Below are positions 53,864-62,880 of a stretch of DNA of 64,000 bases, one piece after another; within the stretch, counting starts at the first letter, position 1, and the number at the start of each line of letters is the position of its first letter. Below the pieces are notes generated by a model. The model was not told where the DNA came from, made no database searches, and worked only from the letters and a program-made list of their open reading frames with translations. Both the position numbers and the translations under genes were made by a program. Origin of the DNA: Desulfuromusa kysingii (GTDB lineage: Bacteria; Desulfobacterota; Desulfuromonadia; Desulfuromonadales; Geopsychrobacteraceae); contig NZ_FNQN01000002.1 of NCBI RefSeq assembly GCF_900107645.1, positions 409,231 to 473,230 on the forward strand. Direction: 5' to 3'.

Positions 53864-54059
53864 CTCGTTGTTCCAATACGTTATTCAGATAATCCAAGAA
53901 TTTTCCACGCTAACCGCTCGACAGTGTCGACGATTGATGTCCATTTGGAAATACGGATGGAAACTACACCAATGCCTCCACCGAAACAAGGGCATGCAAA
54001 AAAAAGAGAAAAACAGGTTGACCTAACCAGTTAAGTCCGTTATTGTCGTCAACCGTTGT

Positions 54060-54136
<77 letters not shown>

Positions 54137-54145
54137 AAAAAATTC

Positions 54146-54176
54146 AGGGACTTGCATTTATGCAAGTCCCTTTTTT
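54146..54176 (+). terminator. terminator of tRNA-fMet
   Basis: A perfect 12-bp stem (54146-54157 with 54160-54171), two-base loop, and six T (54171-54176). Confidence 0.95.
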
Positions 54177-54323
54177 ATTGTCTTCCCTGTCAGCGCCTTA
54201 CCTTTCCTTGCAAACTAAGCCACCCCTATTAGTATTTTCAAATAAATTGTTTTAATCTTAAAACGTTGATGATATATTATTATATATCTATCAAAATCAA
54301 ATAACTTTCACGGATGGAGAAAG

Positions 54324-55436
54324 ATGGTCGATCAAACTGCCATTATTGTTATTTCTGCATTTTTGGGTCTAGCCAGTGGCATCATTATGCATCGTTCTGA
54401 CTTCTGTGTTGCGGGGATGTTTCGCGATCTGTTTTTGTTTCGCCATAGCCCCCTACTGCGCAGCCTGTTTCTCTTGGTTGCTGTCAGTATGTTCCTTTTT
54501 CAAACAGCCCAGTTAACCGGGGTTCTGAATTACAATCTCCCCTCATCTCTTTACGGTTTACCGGCGCTGACAAATCTGCTTGGCGGGACGCTATTTGGCA
54601 TCGGTATGGTTTTGGCTGGTGGCTGTGTTGTTGGTACTCTTTACAAACTGGGAAGCGGGAGTCTGCCAGCCGCATGTGCATTTTCGGGATTACTGATCGG
54701 TAGCGCCCTGTATGGAGAGTTCCACCCCTTCTGGATGCAACTGACACAAGCTACCCGTTTGGGGGATGCCGCCACGTTACCACAACTGCTGCAACTCCCC
54801 CCGACTCTGGTCATCTTCATTTTATTGCTGATGGCTGGGGGATTGCTCTATCAATGGCAAATAAAGGGGCTGCTGGTGCGTCCAAACCGGATAAAAGGCT
54901 ACCTGCAACCCTGGATCGCAGCGCTGCTACTGGCTATGATCGGGCTGACTTCTTTTACCCTTCTGGGCATGCCCATCGGGGTAACCACCAGCTATGCTAA
55001 AATCGGAGCATTATGTGAGAATCTGATGTTTCCCGGTCACGTTGCCTCACTGAGCTATTTCCAGAGCCATAATTTTTCATACTTCTTACCCCTGAGTCGG
55101 CAAACCCTGCATGCTGGAGCAGGTCCGGTCTGGGATGGTCTTGCCCTGGTACAACTTCCCTTGATCGCCGGGATTATCGTTGGTTCGGGGCTTTCTGCAG
55201 TCAGCATGGGAAAATTCAACCGCTGCTTTACCGTCCCTTGTCGGCAACTGTTGTCTGCTCTTGTTGGCGGAATTATCATGGGATTAGCGGCGCGCATGGC
55301 TCCTGCTTGCAATATTTGGCATCTGTTTGGCGGGTTGCCTCTACTTTCACTACAGAGCATCCTGTTTACCTTGGGATTGTTCCCCGGAGCCTGGATCGGG
55401 AGCTTCATATTTGCCCGTTATATTGTCCAACAATAA
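54324..55436 (+). CDS. YeeE/YedE-family sulfur (or selenium) transporter
   Basis: A 370-residue membrane protein with about ten segments. Conserved family cysteines appear in HRSDFCVAGMFRD, AGGCVVGTLYKLGSG, IGALCENLMF and APACNIWHLFGG. YeeE (TsuA) imports thiosulfate through a chain of cysteines; YedE relatives are linked to selenium metabolism. The next gene encodes a TusA-like carrier, the typical partner. ATG 54324 follows GGAG. Confidence 0.88.
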   Translation: MVDQTAIIVISAFLGLASGIIMHRSDFCVAGMFRDLFLFRHSPLLRSLFLLVAVSMFLFQTAQLTGVLNYNLPSSLYGLPALTNLLGGTLFGIGMVLAGGCVVGTLYKLGSGSLPAACAFSGLLIGSALYGEFHPFWMQLTQATRLGDAATLPQLLQLPPTLVIFILLLMAGGLLYQWQIKGLLVRPNRIKGYLQPWIAALLLAMIGLTSFTLLGMPIGVTTSYAKIGALCENLMFPGHVASLSYFQSHNFSYFLPLSRQTLHAGAGPVWDGLALVQLPLIAGIIVGSGLSAVSMGKFNRCFTVPCRQLLSALVGGIIMGLAARMAPACNIWHLFGGLPLLSLQSILFTLGLFPGAWIGSFIFARYIVQQ

Positions 55437-55453
55437 AGAGAGGAAATATATCA

Positions 55454-55723
55454 ATGCCTGAAGCTGTCAACAAGACGGTAGAAATAGATGTCCGTGGACA
55501 GATCTGTCCATCTTCCCTGCTGACAACGTTGCGTGAAGTCAACAAACACAAGCAGCTGTTGCGGTGTGGTACTCTGCAATTGGAGATCCTTACGGATAAT
55601 CACGATTCGACCAATCGCATCTGTGATGCTGTGGGCAATATGGGTTACCATGTTGAAGTGCTTGATGAAGATAATTACTACCGGATTTCAATCGTAAAAT
55701 TGGCTGTAAAAATGGGGCTCTAG
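55454..55723 (+). CDS. TusA-like sulfur-carrier protein
   Basis: An 89-residue TusA-fold protein from ATG 55454 after GAGAGGAAA. The motif DVRGQICPSSLLTTLREV keeps the active cysteine and first proline, but the usual CPxP has become CPSS. It should accept sulfur or selenium at its cysteine, probably from the YeeE protein. The C-terminal strand (EVLDEDNYYRISI) is longer than in TusA itself. The following gene starts three bases after its stop. Confidence 0.82.
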   Translation: MPEAVNKTVEIDVRGQICPSSLLTTLREVNKHKQLLRCGTLQLEILTDNHDSTNRICDAVGNMGYHVEVLDEDNYYRISIVKLAVKMGL

Positions 55724-55726
55724 GAT

Positions 55727-58495
55727 ATGAGCAAAAAACCAAAAATGGCACCCTTGGCAGCTGAAGAACTTGAACCACCAGCTCTTTTGGCTGAGTTGCA
55801 AACAGATCTCGGACAACTCCGCGCTGAGAACAAAAGCCTCAAACAGCGGGAACAAGAGTTACACAAATATATTCGGGCGAAAACTGACCAATTGCTTACC
55901 GTCATTGGCACCTTACCGCTCAAACCAGAAGAGCTGGATAATGCCACCTTGATCAGTGTCGATCCAATCGGCATTGTCGGCGATTCTTTTTCCCAAGTGA
56001 TTGAACACCTCAACGAAACCAATAAAGATCTGAGCTTTGCCATGGGTGAACTGCAGGCAATCTTTGACTCAGCTGGTGCCAGTATTCTGGTTGTTGACAC
56101 CAACAGAAAGGTGACATCCTTCAATCAAAGTAGCCGTAAACTGTTTTTTTCTGGAAAGAAAATCCCCCTTGAATTTTGCTGTAATGACGCCATCTGTCAT
56201 TGCAGTAACATCCCTGCAGACTGTACCTTTAAACAGGTCCTTAAAACCGGGGAAGCGCAGAGAAACTCGGTAACACACGTTAATAATCGCTACTATCACG
56301 TCATCGGCACACCAATCAAAGGCAAGGATAACGCTATTTCTCATGTTGTCCTCGTCTACTCAGATATCACCGAACGCAAGAACAACGAACAGGCCCTGCG
56401 CGAAGCTGAAAACCGGCTGGACCTCATTCTAAACAGCGCTCAAGCCGGGATCCTGTTGATTGATCCGCAGACCCACGAAATTGTCTACGCGAATCAGTCC
56501 GTAGCCGAGATGACCGGCTACTCACGCAACAAGTTACTAGGCAATATTTGTCATAACTTTGTCTGTCCCGCTATCCAGGGAGCCTGTCCGATAACCGACT
56601 GTCTGCAAGAAATAGACAAGTCAGAACGCACCCTGTTAACCAAAGATGGCCGACAAATTCCCATCTTAAAAACAGCTAAAAAAATCAATCTCAACGGTAA
56701 AGAACATTTGGTAGAAAGCTTTATCGACATCTCTGAAAGGAAGGACGCCGAAGAAAAACTCAGGGAAAGCGAAGAACGTTACCGCACCCTCTATTCCACC
56801 ATGCAAGAAGGTGTCGCCCAATACCGAATGCTCTATGATGCTGATGGAAACGCCATCGATTATGAAATCATCGATGTCAACCCCGCCTATGAAAACATCA
56901 TTGCCCTGAAGCGCCAACAAATCATTGGCCGCAAAGGGAGCGACATCTACCCTCTGGAGAAAGGCAAAGCGGCCTGTCTGGATATTTACAATCATGTGAC
57001 AACCAGCGGCGCTTCCACCAGCTTTGAATTTAATATAAAAGAGCGGAACAAGACCTTCAACGTGTCGGTGACAAGAACCTCACCAGCCCATTTTGCAACT
57101 ATCCTTGAAGATATCACTCAGCGCAAAGCGGATGAACAACACATCGAAAAACTGGCTTTTTATGACAATTTAACCGGGCTGCCAAATCGAGTCCTGATGC
57201 AAGATCGACTTTTTCAGATGACGAGCCACGCCAAGCGCTGCGACAAAAAAGTAGGATTACTCTTCCTGGACATTGACCATTTTAAGCGGATTAACGATAC
57301 CTTTGGTCATGACACCGGAGATCAACTGCTTAAAACCGTCGCCAAAAGATTGCGTAATGTATTAAGAGATTGCGATACCATCTGTCGTCTTGGCGGTGAT
57401 GAATTTGTCGCACTGATTGCCGATATTAAAAGCCGCAACAACGCCTCGATGGTCGCCAATAAAATTCTTGAAGCGTTATCGCACCCCACCGTCCTTAAAG
57501 GAAAAGAGGTCTCGTCTTCGACCAGTATCGGCATCAGCATTTACCCGGAAGATGGTGCGGACCCGGACTCTCTGCTGAAAAATGCCGACACCGCCATGTA
57601 TCAGGCAAAAGAAAGCGGCCGCAACACCTACCGTTTCTACTCCTCGGAGATGAACTCCAAAGCGCTGAAGCAATTACTGTTAGTCAACGACCTCAGAAAA
57701 GCATTAGTCAGGGGTGAATTCTATCTTGACTACCAACCACAGCTTGATTTATACGAAGGCCGGATAACCGGAACGGAAGCCCTACTGCGCTGGAATCATG
57801 CCGTTTTTGGTAAGATATCTCCAGCGGAGTTTATCCCCCTGGCAGAAGAGACGGGGCAGATTCTCAGCATCGGGCAGTGGGTTCTGGCGAAGGCCTGCCA
57901 ACAAGCTCGCGAAATGCAACTGCGCTGCAACATTCCTTTACGCGTGTCGGTCAACCTTTCAACTAAACAGTTTCAAGATCCAAACCTCCCTGCTTACGTT
58001 CAAGAAGTCCTTGCCAATACGGGACTTGCGGCTGAAGATCTGGAACTGGAAATCACTGAGAGCATCCTCATGGAAAACGTCGAAAAAGCGCAGCAGATCC
58101 TCCATCAGCTCAAGGCAATGGGGGTCACTCTTGCAATTGATGATTTCGGTACCGGCTACAGCTCATTGAGCTACTTAAGAACCTTCCCCATTGACCGGTT
58201 AAAAATTGACAGATCTTTTGTCCAGAGAATTACCACCCACCACAATGATGCCGCCATCATCAATGCGATTATCGCTCTGGGACATAGTATTGGCGTCAAA
58301 TTAGTCGCCGAGGGGGTGGAACAAAAAGGGGAGATGATTTCTCTGCAAGAGAACCAATGTGATGAGGTGCAGGGATTCTATTTCAGCAAGCCTATTGATC
58401 CTGAAACGCTGATGGATAAAATTTCCAGCCAGTCGGTGTTCTGCTTTTTTAACCATCCCGCTGCAGATGGAGCAAAAACGACAAAGACTGTATAG
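55727..58495 (+). CDS. PAS-PAS-PAS-GGDEF-EAL cyclic-di-GMP protein
   Basis: A 922-residue soluble protein. Three PAS domains lie at about 92-225, 226-345 and 346-470; the first holds several cysteines (FCCNDAICHCSNIPADC) that could bind a metal or cofactor. The GGDEF domain has an intact RLGGDEF loop; the EAL domain has TEALLRWNH, ESILMEN and DDFGTGYSS, so both cyclase and phosphodiesterase activity are possible. It starts three bases after the TusA-like gene and is probably in the same transcript. Confidence 0.92.
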   Translation: MSKKPKMAPLAAEELEPPALLAELQTDLGQLRAENKSLKQREQELHKYIRAKTDQLLTVIGTLPLKPEELDNATLISVDPIGIVGDSFSQVIEHLNETNKDLSFAMGELQAIFDSAGASILVVDTNRKVTSFNQSSRKLFFSGKKIPLEFCCNDAICHCSNIPADCTFKQVLKTGEAQRNSVTHVNNRYYHVIGTPIKGKDNAISHVVLVYSDITERKNNEQALREAENRLDLILNSAQAGILLIDPQTHEIVYANQSVAEMTGYSRNKLLGNICHNFVCPAIQGACPITDCLQEIDKSERTLLTKDGRQIPILKTAKKINLNGKEHLVESFIDISERKDAEEKLRESEERYRTLYSTMQEGVAQYRMLYDADGNAIDYEIIDVNPAYENIIALKRQQIIGRKGSDIYPLEKGKAACLDIYNHVTTSGASTSFEFNIKERNKTFNVSVTRTSPAHFATILEDITQRKADEQHIEKLAFYDNLTGLPNRVLMQDRLFQMTSHAKRCDKKVGLLFLDIDHFKRINDTFGHDTGDQLLKTVAKRLRNVLRDCDTICRLGGDEFVALIADIKSRNNASMVANKILEALSHPTVLKGKEVSSSTSIGISIYPEDGADPDSLLKNADTAMYQAKESGRNTYRFYSSEMNSKALKQLLLVNDLRKALVRGEFYLDYQPQLDLYEGRITGTEALLRWNHAVFGKISPAEFIPLAEETGQILSIGQWVLAKACQQAREMQLRCNIPLRVSVNLSTKQFQDPNLPAYVQEVLANTGLAAEDLELEITESILMENVEKAQQILHQLKAMGVTLAIDDFGTGYSSLSYLRTFPIDRLKIDRSFVQRITTHHNDAAIINAIIALGHSIGVKLVAEGVEQKGEMISLQENQCDEVQGFYFSKPIDPETLMDKISSQSVFCFFNHPAADGAKTTKTV

Positions 58496-58541
58496 CCTGG
58501 GATTTGCGTTGAGGCCGCAAGACCAGCGTGACAAATCCAGG
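58496..58541. terminator. possible hairpin after the GGDEF-EAL gene
   Basis: CCTGGGATTTG (58496-58506) pairs with CAAATCCAGG (58532-58541) with one bulged base. No T-run follows, so its role as terminator is uncertain. Confidence 0.35.
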
Positions 58542-58620
58542 CGCGGGAAAGAGAATGTAGGGCCAATCAATCCCGCTGATCAATCAGCCCCAAGGTGAAA
58601 CGTTCGCTGTTAGTGGTTCT

Positions 58621-59595
58621 TCAGGGGGCTTCTTCTAACTTATCAACCTCAAGAAATTCATCCATCATTTCAACCAGGTAGGGAATCTGTGGCTTTGTCG
58701 CATAACCATCGGCACCAACCTGATCACATTTTGCGGCCATCTGTTCATTAATCAACGAAGAAAACATCACCACCTTCACATCCCGCAGCAGCGGATCTTC
58801 TTTGATCTTTTTGCACAGGGTTAAGCCATCCATTTTCGGCATTTCAATATCGGAGATCAGCAGATTTAAAAGCTCTTCCAAGGGTTCCCCGTCGATAACC
58901 CGTTGCCTGATACCCTGAATATAATCGTAACATTGCTGCCCATCGACAAAAACTTTCAGATCGGTGTAGTGGGCTCCCGTTAAAACTTTTTCTATCCCAG
59001 AGCGGATCAGAGCTGAATCTTCTGCCATCACTAACTTCATCCGCTCTCTTGTATGTGGCCGTTTTTCCAACATCTCATCAGCGTGGAGATCGGCTTCATA
59101 GTCCAGATTGGCTTCAGGATCAAATTCTGCGACGATGTGTTCCAGATCAACAATAAGAATTTCCCGCCCCTCAATATTGACACTCCCCGTAAATCTTGGC
59201 CGGTATTGATCAATAAAATTCGCCATCGGCTGGACATCTTCCCAGGAAACACGGTGGATCTGATTCACTCCGTCGACTTTAAAACCGTTCACCCGATCAT
59301 TGAATTCACACACCAGGACAACCTGTCGCACTTCACCCTGGGATTCTGCTTCTTTGTGACCGATATGTGATTTCAGATCAATCAACGGGATCGTCGCTCC
59401 ACGCAGCAATAAGGTCCCGAGCATTCCAGGACCACTACCGGGGATAACGGTTAAGGCATCCTGATCAAAAGTGATAATTTCTTTCAACTTATGGACATTG
59501 ATGCCAAAAGGCTGAACCCCAAGATAAAATTCAATGATTTCCATCTCATTGGTCCCAGTCTCAAGAAGAATTTCTTGCTTCCGATATCCGCTCAT
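58621..59595 (-). CDS. cheV: chemotaxis protein CheV (CheW plus receiver)
   Basis: A 324-residue protein. Residues about 15-160 form a CheW-like domain (YLGVQPFGINVHKLKEII, LLLRGATIPLIDLKSHIG). Residues about 188-310 form a receiver with the phospho-acceptor Asp in LLISDIEMPKMDGL and the lysine in GYATKPQ. CheV adapts receptor arrays by phosphorylation. No other chemotaxis gene is near, so it is an orphan. Confidence 0.92.
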   Translation of the reverse strand: MSGYRKQEILLETGTNEMEIIEFYLGVQPFGINVHKLKEIITFDQDALTVIPGSGPGMLGTLLLRGATIPLIDLKSHIGHKEAESQGEVRQVVLVCEFNDRVNGFKVDGVNQIHRVSWEDVQPMANFIDQYRPRFTGSVNIEGREILIVDLEHIVAEFDPEANLDYEADLHADEMLEKRPHTRERMKLVMAEDSALIRSGIEKVLTGAHYTDLKVFVDGQQCYDYIQGIRQRVIDGEPLEELLNLLISDIEMPKMDGLTLCKKIKEDPLLRDVKVVMFSSLINEQMAAKCDQVGADGYATKPQIPYLVEMMDEFLEVDKLEEAP

Positions 59596-59748
59596 TGATC
59601 AACCTTTCATGAATAGCTGTCTAACGATAAATGATTTGATCATTTTAATCATATTCTGTCAATACTTATCAAGATTTCTCTCTCCACGCAAACTTTTTTT
59701 GTGTATACTAAGACATTAAATTACATTTACCGTTCGTCGGGGGATCGT

Positions 59749-60846
59749 ATGACAGATATGGCACAATCACATTACCAGCTAGGGATGAACTATTTTCAGG
59801 GCAAAGGGGTTGAAAAATCTTTCTCCGAAGCCCTTAAATGGTTCCGTCTGGCAGCTCAACATCGCCACGCTAGATCCATTTTTATGCTTGGCCGAATGTA
59901 TGATAAAGGGATGGGAACCGCAGAAAATCCGGCAGAAGCAGCAAAATACTATCAGCAAGCAGCAGAGTTGGGTTACTCACGGGCACAAAACATCCTCGGT
60001 CAAAACTACATTAAAGGTCGTGGTGTCACAGCAGACTATGATCAGGCTCTTCACTGGTTTCGTAAGGCCGCTGATCAAAATTTTTCTGATGCTCAGTATA
60101 ACCTCGGGTTGATGTATGCCAAAGGACATGGCGTCCCTAAAGATTTTCTCGAGGCCAGACGCTGGTGGGGAATGGCAGCTGAACAGGGCAACTCTAAAGT
60201 ACAATTCACCCTAGGACACATGTATCTGGTCGGCAAGGGAGTCAAAAAGAACTACTCAAAAGCGCGGCAGTGGTTACGCCAGTCTGCGGATCAAGGATTG
60301 CCAACCGCCCAGTATCACCTGGGAATGATGTACCTTAGAGGCACTGGAGTTCTACAAAGCTATACGGAAGCTCGCACTTGGCTGCAAAAAGCAGCAGAAC
60401 AGAACTATCTCGATGCCACCTACAATTTGGGAAAACTTCTCAGCTCTGGAAGCGAAGAAGTTCGTGATCCCACATTAGCAGTGGTCCTGTTAAAACAGGC
60501 GGCGACGCGTGGACACCAGCGTGCACAAGTAATGTTGGGACACCATTTCATAAAAGGGATTGGCGTCGCCCAAGATTTTCAACTCGCTTATCATTGGTGG
60601 CTCGAAGCGGCCAATGACGGTAGCGCTGACGCCCAGTATAACCTCGGAATTATGCATTTAAACGGCAAAGGGGTCACAAGAGATTCGCTCGAAGGGAAAA
60701 AGTGGCTCACAAAAGCAGCGGATCAAGGACACACCAAGGCGCAATACTGCCTCGGGGTTATGTATTCGACCGGCAAAGGGGTCCCGCAGGACATGGATGA
60801 GGCTTTTCGCTGGAAGGAAGCGGCTGAATTCTGGGAAACCTTGTAA
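59749..60846 (+). CDS. Sel1-repeat protein (ten repeats)
   Basis: A 365-residue protein made almost entirely of ten consecutive 36-residue Sel1-like repeats, from AQSHYQLGMNYFQGKGVEKS to the last AQYCLGVMYSTGKGVPQD. Repeat 7 is the most degenerate (SSGSEEVRDP). The start is ATG 59749 after GGGGAT; a GTG 16 codons earlier is possible. No signal peptide was seen, so a cytoplasmic scaffold is likely. It stands alone and no partner is evident. Confidence 0.88.
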   Translation: MTDMAQSHYQLGMNYFQGKGVEKSFSEALKWFRLAAQHRHARSIFMLGRMYDKGMGTAENPAEAAKYYQQAAELGYSRAQNILGQNYIKGRGVTADYDQALHWFRKAADQNFSDAQYNLGLMYAKGHGVPKDFLEARRWWGMAAEQGNSKVQFTLGHMYLVGKGVKKNYSKARQWLRQSADQGLPTAQYHLGMMYLRGTGVLQSYTEARTWLQKAAEQNYLDATYNLGKLLSSGSEEVRDPTLAVVLLKQAATRGHQRAQVMLGHHFIKGIGVAQDFQLAYHWWLEAANDGSADAQYNLGIMHLNGKGVTRDSLEGKKWLTKAADQGHTKAQYCLGVMYSTGKGVPQDMDEAFRWKEAAEFWETL

Positions 60847-60906
60847 CCTGACAGAGCTAAAGCGTAGCAATTCTCTCAAGCCAATTTATTCGCTATTGCA
60901 TATTTG

Positions 60907-60921
60907 ATGCATATATGCATA
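60907..60921. promoter_or_regulatory. dyad site at the sigma-54 activator gene
   Basis: ATGCA-TATA-TGCATA, a 14-base perfect palindrome plus one base, with the same half-sites and four-base spacer as the site at 62669 upstream of pruA. It covers the first of two possible start codons of the regulator. A third half-like TATGCATA follows at 60929. Likely an autoregulatory binding site. Confidence 0.6.
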
Positions 60922-62657
60922 ATCGGCCTATGCATACATATCCAGACACACCCAAGATTCAAGCCCTGATCGATGCGACTGCACGGGTCATGATTATTAC
61001 TGACCAGAAGGGAACCGTTACCCTCCTCAGTAAACTGGCGCAAGAGAAATTGAACATCTCCCCTGGAAACTCCCTCAAAACCGAGCTGCCAGACTGCTGG
61101 TTTCCAATCCTGTCAATCCTGCGAGGGACACAAAAAAGTCGCGAGTTGCCACTCCAGATCTTCGATCAAGAGTATCTGGTGAACATCAATCCGATCATGG
61201 AAAATGGCGACATTATCGGGGCCGCTTGTATTATGGTCGACAGTGTCCAACTCGACACAATGGCGCAGGGGCTGCCCTCTTTTCAAACCCTGTTACGGCA
61301 GCTGGATACAATCATTGACTCATCATCTGATGGGCTTTTTGTTTGTGATGCTAACGCCAACGTCATCCGCATGAATCCCGCATCAGAAAAAATTCACAAC
61401 CTCCCTGCGGCTGAAATTGTCGGCCGCAACATGCGTGAATTGATCGAAACTGGCTTCATTGATCGCTCAGCGGCCCTTGACGCGAGCATCCACAAAAAGC
61501 GGATCAGCCTACTACAGAACAAGAACGGACATAAACTGATCTCTATTGCGACCCCTGTTTTTGGCGAACAGGGCGAACTGATCCGCATCGTGGTCAGCGA
61601 ACGCGACATCACCGAGATTGACAACCTGCAACATGAGCTGGAAAAGCAACAAGCCCTGAAAGACAGCCTCCGTGATCAAATGCTCGCCATGCAACAGGTT
61701 GAGCTGGACTCACAGCCCATCATCGCCAGAAGTCCGGCGATGATCCGGGCATTGCATCAGTCGATCAAAGTTGCAAAAGCCACTTCGTCGGTGCTGCTAC
61801 TGGGAGAATCCGGCGTCGGCAAAGGGTTAATAGCCGACCTTATCCACAAAAAATCCCAACGTGCCGACCAGCCACTCATCAAAATCAACTGTGGCGCAAT
61901 ACCGGAGTCGCTCATTGAAGCCGAGCTTTTCGGTTATGAAAAGGGGGCCTTCACCGGTGCTCAAGCCAGTGGCAAACCTGGCCATTTTGAATTGGCTGAT
62001 GGCGGAACCTTATTTCTGGATGAAATAGCCGAACTCCCCCTCCCCTCGCAAGTCAAACTGTTGCGTTTTCTGGAAGATGGACAGATCACCCGACTTGGCG
62101 ACACTAAAGAACGCACCGTCGATGTCCGCATCATCGCAGCGACTCATCAAGACCTGAGTGAAATGGTCACCCGAGGTAAGTTTCGTCTTGATCTCTACTA
62201 CCGCCTCAACGTCATCCCCATCCAAATTCCTTCAGTCCGTGAACGACCTGACTGCGTATTACCATTAATCCGTCACTACATTGATAAATTCAGTACGCAA
62301 TCTGAGACCCAGAAACGCTTAACCCGAGCAGCACTGGACGCCTTGGCAAGCTACTCCTACCCTGGAAACGTCCGTGAGCTGATGAATATTTGTGAACGCC
62401 TGGTCGTTATGTCAGACACAGACCTCATTGACCTTCCTGATCTTCCAAGCCAGATCACCTTTAACTCACAAGGGAATGAGTTTCCAGCCCACCACATCCC
62501 CCCCGGAGTCTCCCTACAGGAGGCCCTAGACCTGATGGAGAAAAAACTTTTGGCAGAAGCGCTGCGACAATACAAAAATCAAACTAAAATCGCAGCAGCA
62601 CTCAATGTCAACCAGTCAACCATCGCCCGAAAACTAAAAAAACATCATCTCACCTGA
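60915..62657 (+). CDS. sigma-54-dependent activator with PAS domain and TyrR-type HTH
   Basis: A 580-residue protein (575 if ATG 60930 is used). A PAS domain (about 130-240) precedes a complete AAA+ domain: Walker A GESGVGKG, the sigma-54 contact GAFTGA, LADGGTLFLDEIAELP, and the R-finger region VRERPDCVLPLIRHY. The C-terminal helix-turn-helix (YKNQTKIAAALNVNQSTIARKL) is of the TyrR type found in activators of amino-acid catabolism. It lies directly upstream of pruA, which has a sigma-54 promoter, so it very likely controls pruA. Confidence 0.93.
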   Translation: MHNRPMHTYPDTPKIQALIDATARVMIITDQKGTVTLLSKLAQEKLNISPGNSLKTELPDCWFPILSILRGTQKSRELPLQIFDQEYLVNINPIMENGDIIGAACIMVDSVQLDTMAQGLPSFQTLLRQLDTIIDSSSDGLFVCDANANVIRMNPASEKIHNLPAAEIVGRNMRELIETGFIDRSAALDASIHKKRISLLQNKNGHKLISIATPVFGEQGELIRIVVSERDITEIDNLQHELEKQQALKDSLRDQMLAMQQVELDSQPIIARSPAMIRALHQSIKVAKATSSVLLLGESGVGKGLIADLIHKKSQRADQPLIKINCGAIPESLIEAELFGYEKGAFTGAQASGKPGHFELADGGTLFLDEIAELPLPSQVKLLRFLEDGQITRLGDTKERTVDVRIIAATHQDLSEMVTRGKFRLDLYYRLNVIPIQIPSVRERPDCVLPLIRHYIDKFSTQSETQKRLTRAALDALASYSYPGNVRELMNICERLVVMSDTDLIDLPDLPSQITFNSQGNEFPAHHIPPGVSLQEALDLMEKKLLAEALRQYKNQTKIAAALNVNQSTIARKLKKHHLT

Positions 62658-62668
62658 CACCTCAGCTC

Positions 62669-62684
62669 TATGCATTCCTGCATA
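62669..62684. promoter_or_regulatory. dyad upstream of pruA (probable activator site)
   Basis: TATGCA-TTCC-TGCATA, a perfect six-base inverted repeat with a four-base spacer, about 140 bases upstream of the -24/-12 promoter. That distance is usual for an enhancer-like site of a sigma-54 activator. Confidence 0.65.
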
Positions 62685-62813
62685 TATTTCAAGGCAAAAG
62701 AGGTGACACATAAATTCTTACAGAACAAATATTTCCCCCAACAGCAAAATATTATTATTCAATTTCAGCATGTTACAATTTAAAAATAAACGTTCTAGTT
62801 TTCATAACGAAGT

Positions 62814-62830
62814 TTGGCATTTTCATTGCT
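62814..62830 (+). promoter_or_regulatory. sigma-54 promoter of pruA
   Basis: TTGGCATTTTCATTGCT: GG (62816-62817) and GC (62828-62829) are ten bases apart, with TTGC at -12. One base of the -24 TGGCAC box differs. The start falls near 62841, giving a leader of about 40 bases with AAAGGAG before the ATG. Confidence 0.8.
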
Positions 62831-62880
62831 ATTGAAAGAACCCAGATTCATCAGTCCACCTACATCAAAGGAGAGCTTCA

